Assembly (NCBI RefSeq): GCF_003254395.2
Contig: NC_037651.1
Span: 5,941,001 to 6,005,000, forward strand
Direction of reading: 5' to 3'
Length of the DNA: 64,000 nucleotides
Source of the DNA: Apis mellifera
Taxonomy: Eukaryota > Arthropoda > Insecta > Hymenoptera > Apidae
The notes under the pieces are model-generated. The model was given only the letters and a program-made list of their open reading frames with translations, ran no database searches and was not told where the DNA came from. This document shows positions 63,805 to 64,000 of the stretch, one piece after another; the first letter of the stretch is position 1, and every line of letters starts with the position of its first letter. The position numbers and the translations under genes were made by a program.

Positions 63805-64000
63805 TGAGATTGAGTATCTTTTGAATATCTCTTGACATGGCAAATTATTGGATATAGACTGCTGGAATTATAATATACTTAAGATCATTAATTTGATTGA
63901 CTTTTTACTTTTTAATATTTTAATTGTATTTTTTATTACATATATATATATATATAAATCTATTGTAATAAAATAAAAAAAAAATAAATGAGCAGTTAAA
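63805..64000 (+). other. Prophenoloxidase 3' UTR
   Basis: AT-rich sequence after the PPO stop. A polyadenylation signal candidate (AATAAAA) is near 63967, so the transcript probably ends close to the right edge. Nothing else is recognised. Confidence 0.5.

Noticed and set aside
1..64000. CRISPR arrays, tRNA and rRNA genes
   Set aside because: No regular spaced repeats, no B-box-like GGTTCGAATCC sequences in a cloverleaf context, and no rRNA-like blocks were seen; the window is eukaryotic nuclear DNA.

Overview
This is an animal nuclear genomic window, very AT-rich, with small exons and compact GT-AG introns, numerous TA microsatellites and decayed MITE-like repeats. The gene content (insect secreted ferritin pair, Tret1-type sugar transporters, a 693-residue prophenoloxidase) points to an insect. 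The composition and the prophenoloxidase, which reads like the honeybee enzyme, suggest a bee of the genus Apis; I cannot resolve the species.

Layout from left to right: a 3'-truncated membralin gene (minus, 2793-4444; its remaining exons lie beyond the left edge); a DH-PH RhoGEF (plus, 5865-8114) head-to-head with it; phospholipase C gamma (plus, 9865-15704, 18 exons); a repeat-bearing gap with a decayed copy of one PLC gamma exon and a foldback MITE; the divergent ferritin pair, light chain (minus, 18584-19432) and heavy chain (plus, 20488-23993) with a canonical iron-responsive element in the heavy-chain leader; aurora kinase, A-type (plus, 25063-26522); the NVL/smallminded AAA ATPase (minus, 27659-31741); CFAP410 (plus, 32457-37137) followed in the same frame by a long open frame behind two TGA codons and a GC-rich hairpin; OSCP1 (plus, 39591-40936); the mitochondrial enoyl reductase MECR (minus, 41359-42783); SLC12A9 (plus, 43721-47517); two divergently arranged, related sugar-transporter-like genes (minus 50293-52780, plus 56276-59744); and prophenoloxidase (plus, 60540-63804).

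These are mostly unrelated housekeeping and signalling genes rather than a pathway cluster. Local functional groupings are the two ferritin subunits, which assemble together and are transcribed divergently, and the paralogous transporter pair. Several neighbours are head-to-head (membralin/RhoGEF, ferritins, NVL/CFAP410, MECR/SLC12A9), so shared promoter regions are likely.

The most unusual observation is at the end of CFAP410: the stop TGA is followed two codons later by a second in-frame TGA (context TGA-C), an 8-bp perfect hairpin and then 184 further sense codons in the same frame. This is a candidate for stop-codon readthrough or a downstream second cistron. Other notable items are a 63-bp in-frame tandem duplication in NVL, a GC-AG intron in OSCP1, a U12-like splice donor in SLC12A9, and a sugar-transporter paralogue that has lost most family signature residues. 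All splice sites were placed by eye from frame and consensus; individual boundaries could be off by a base or a few.
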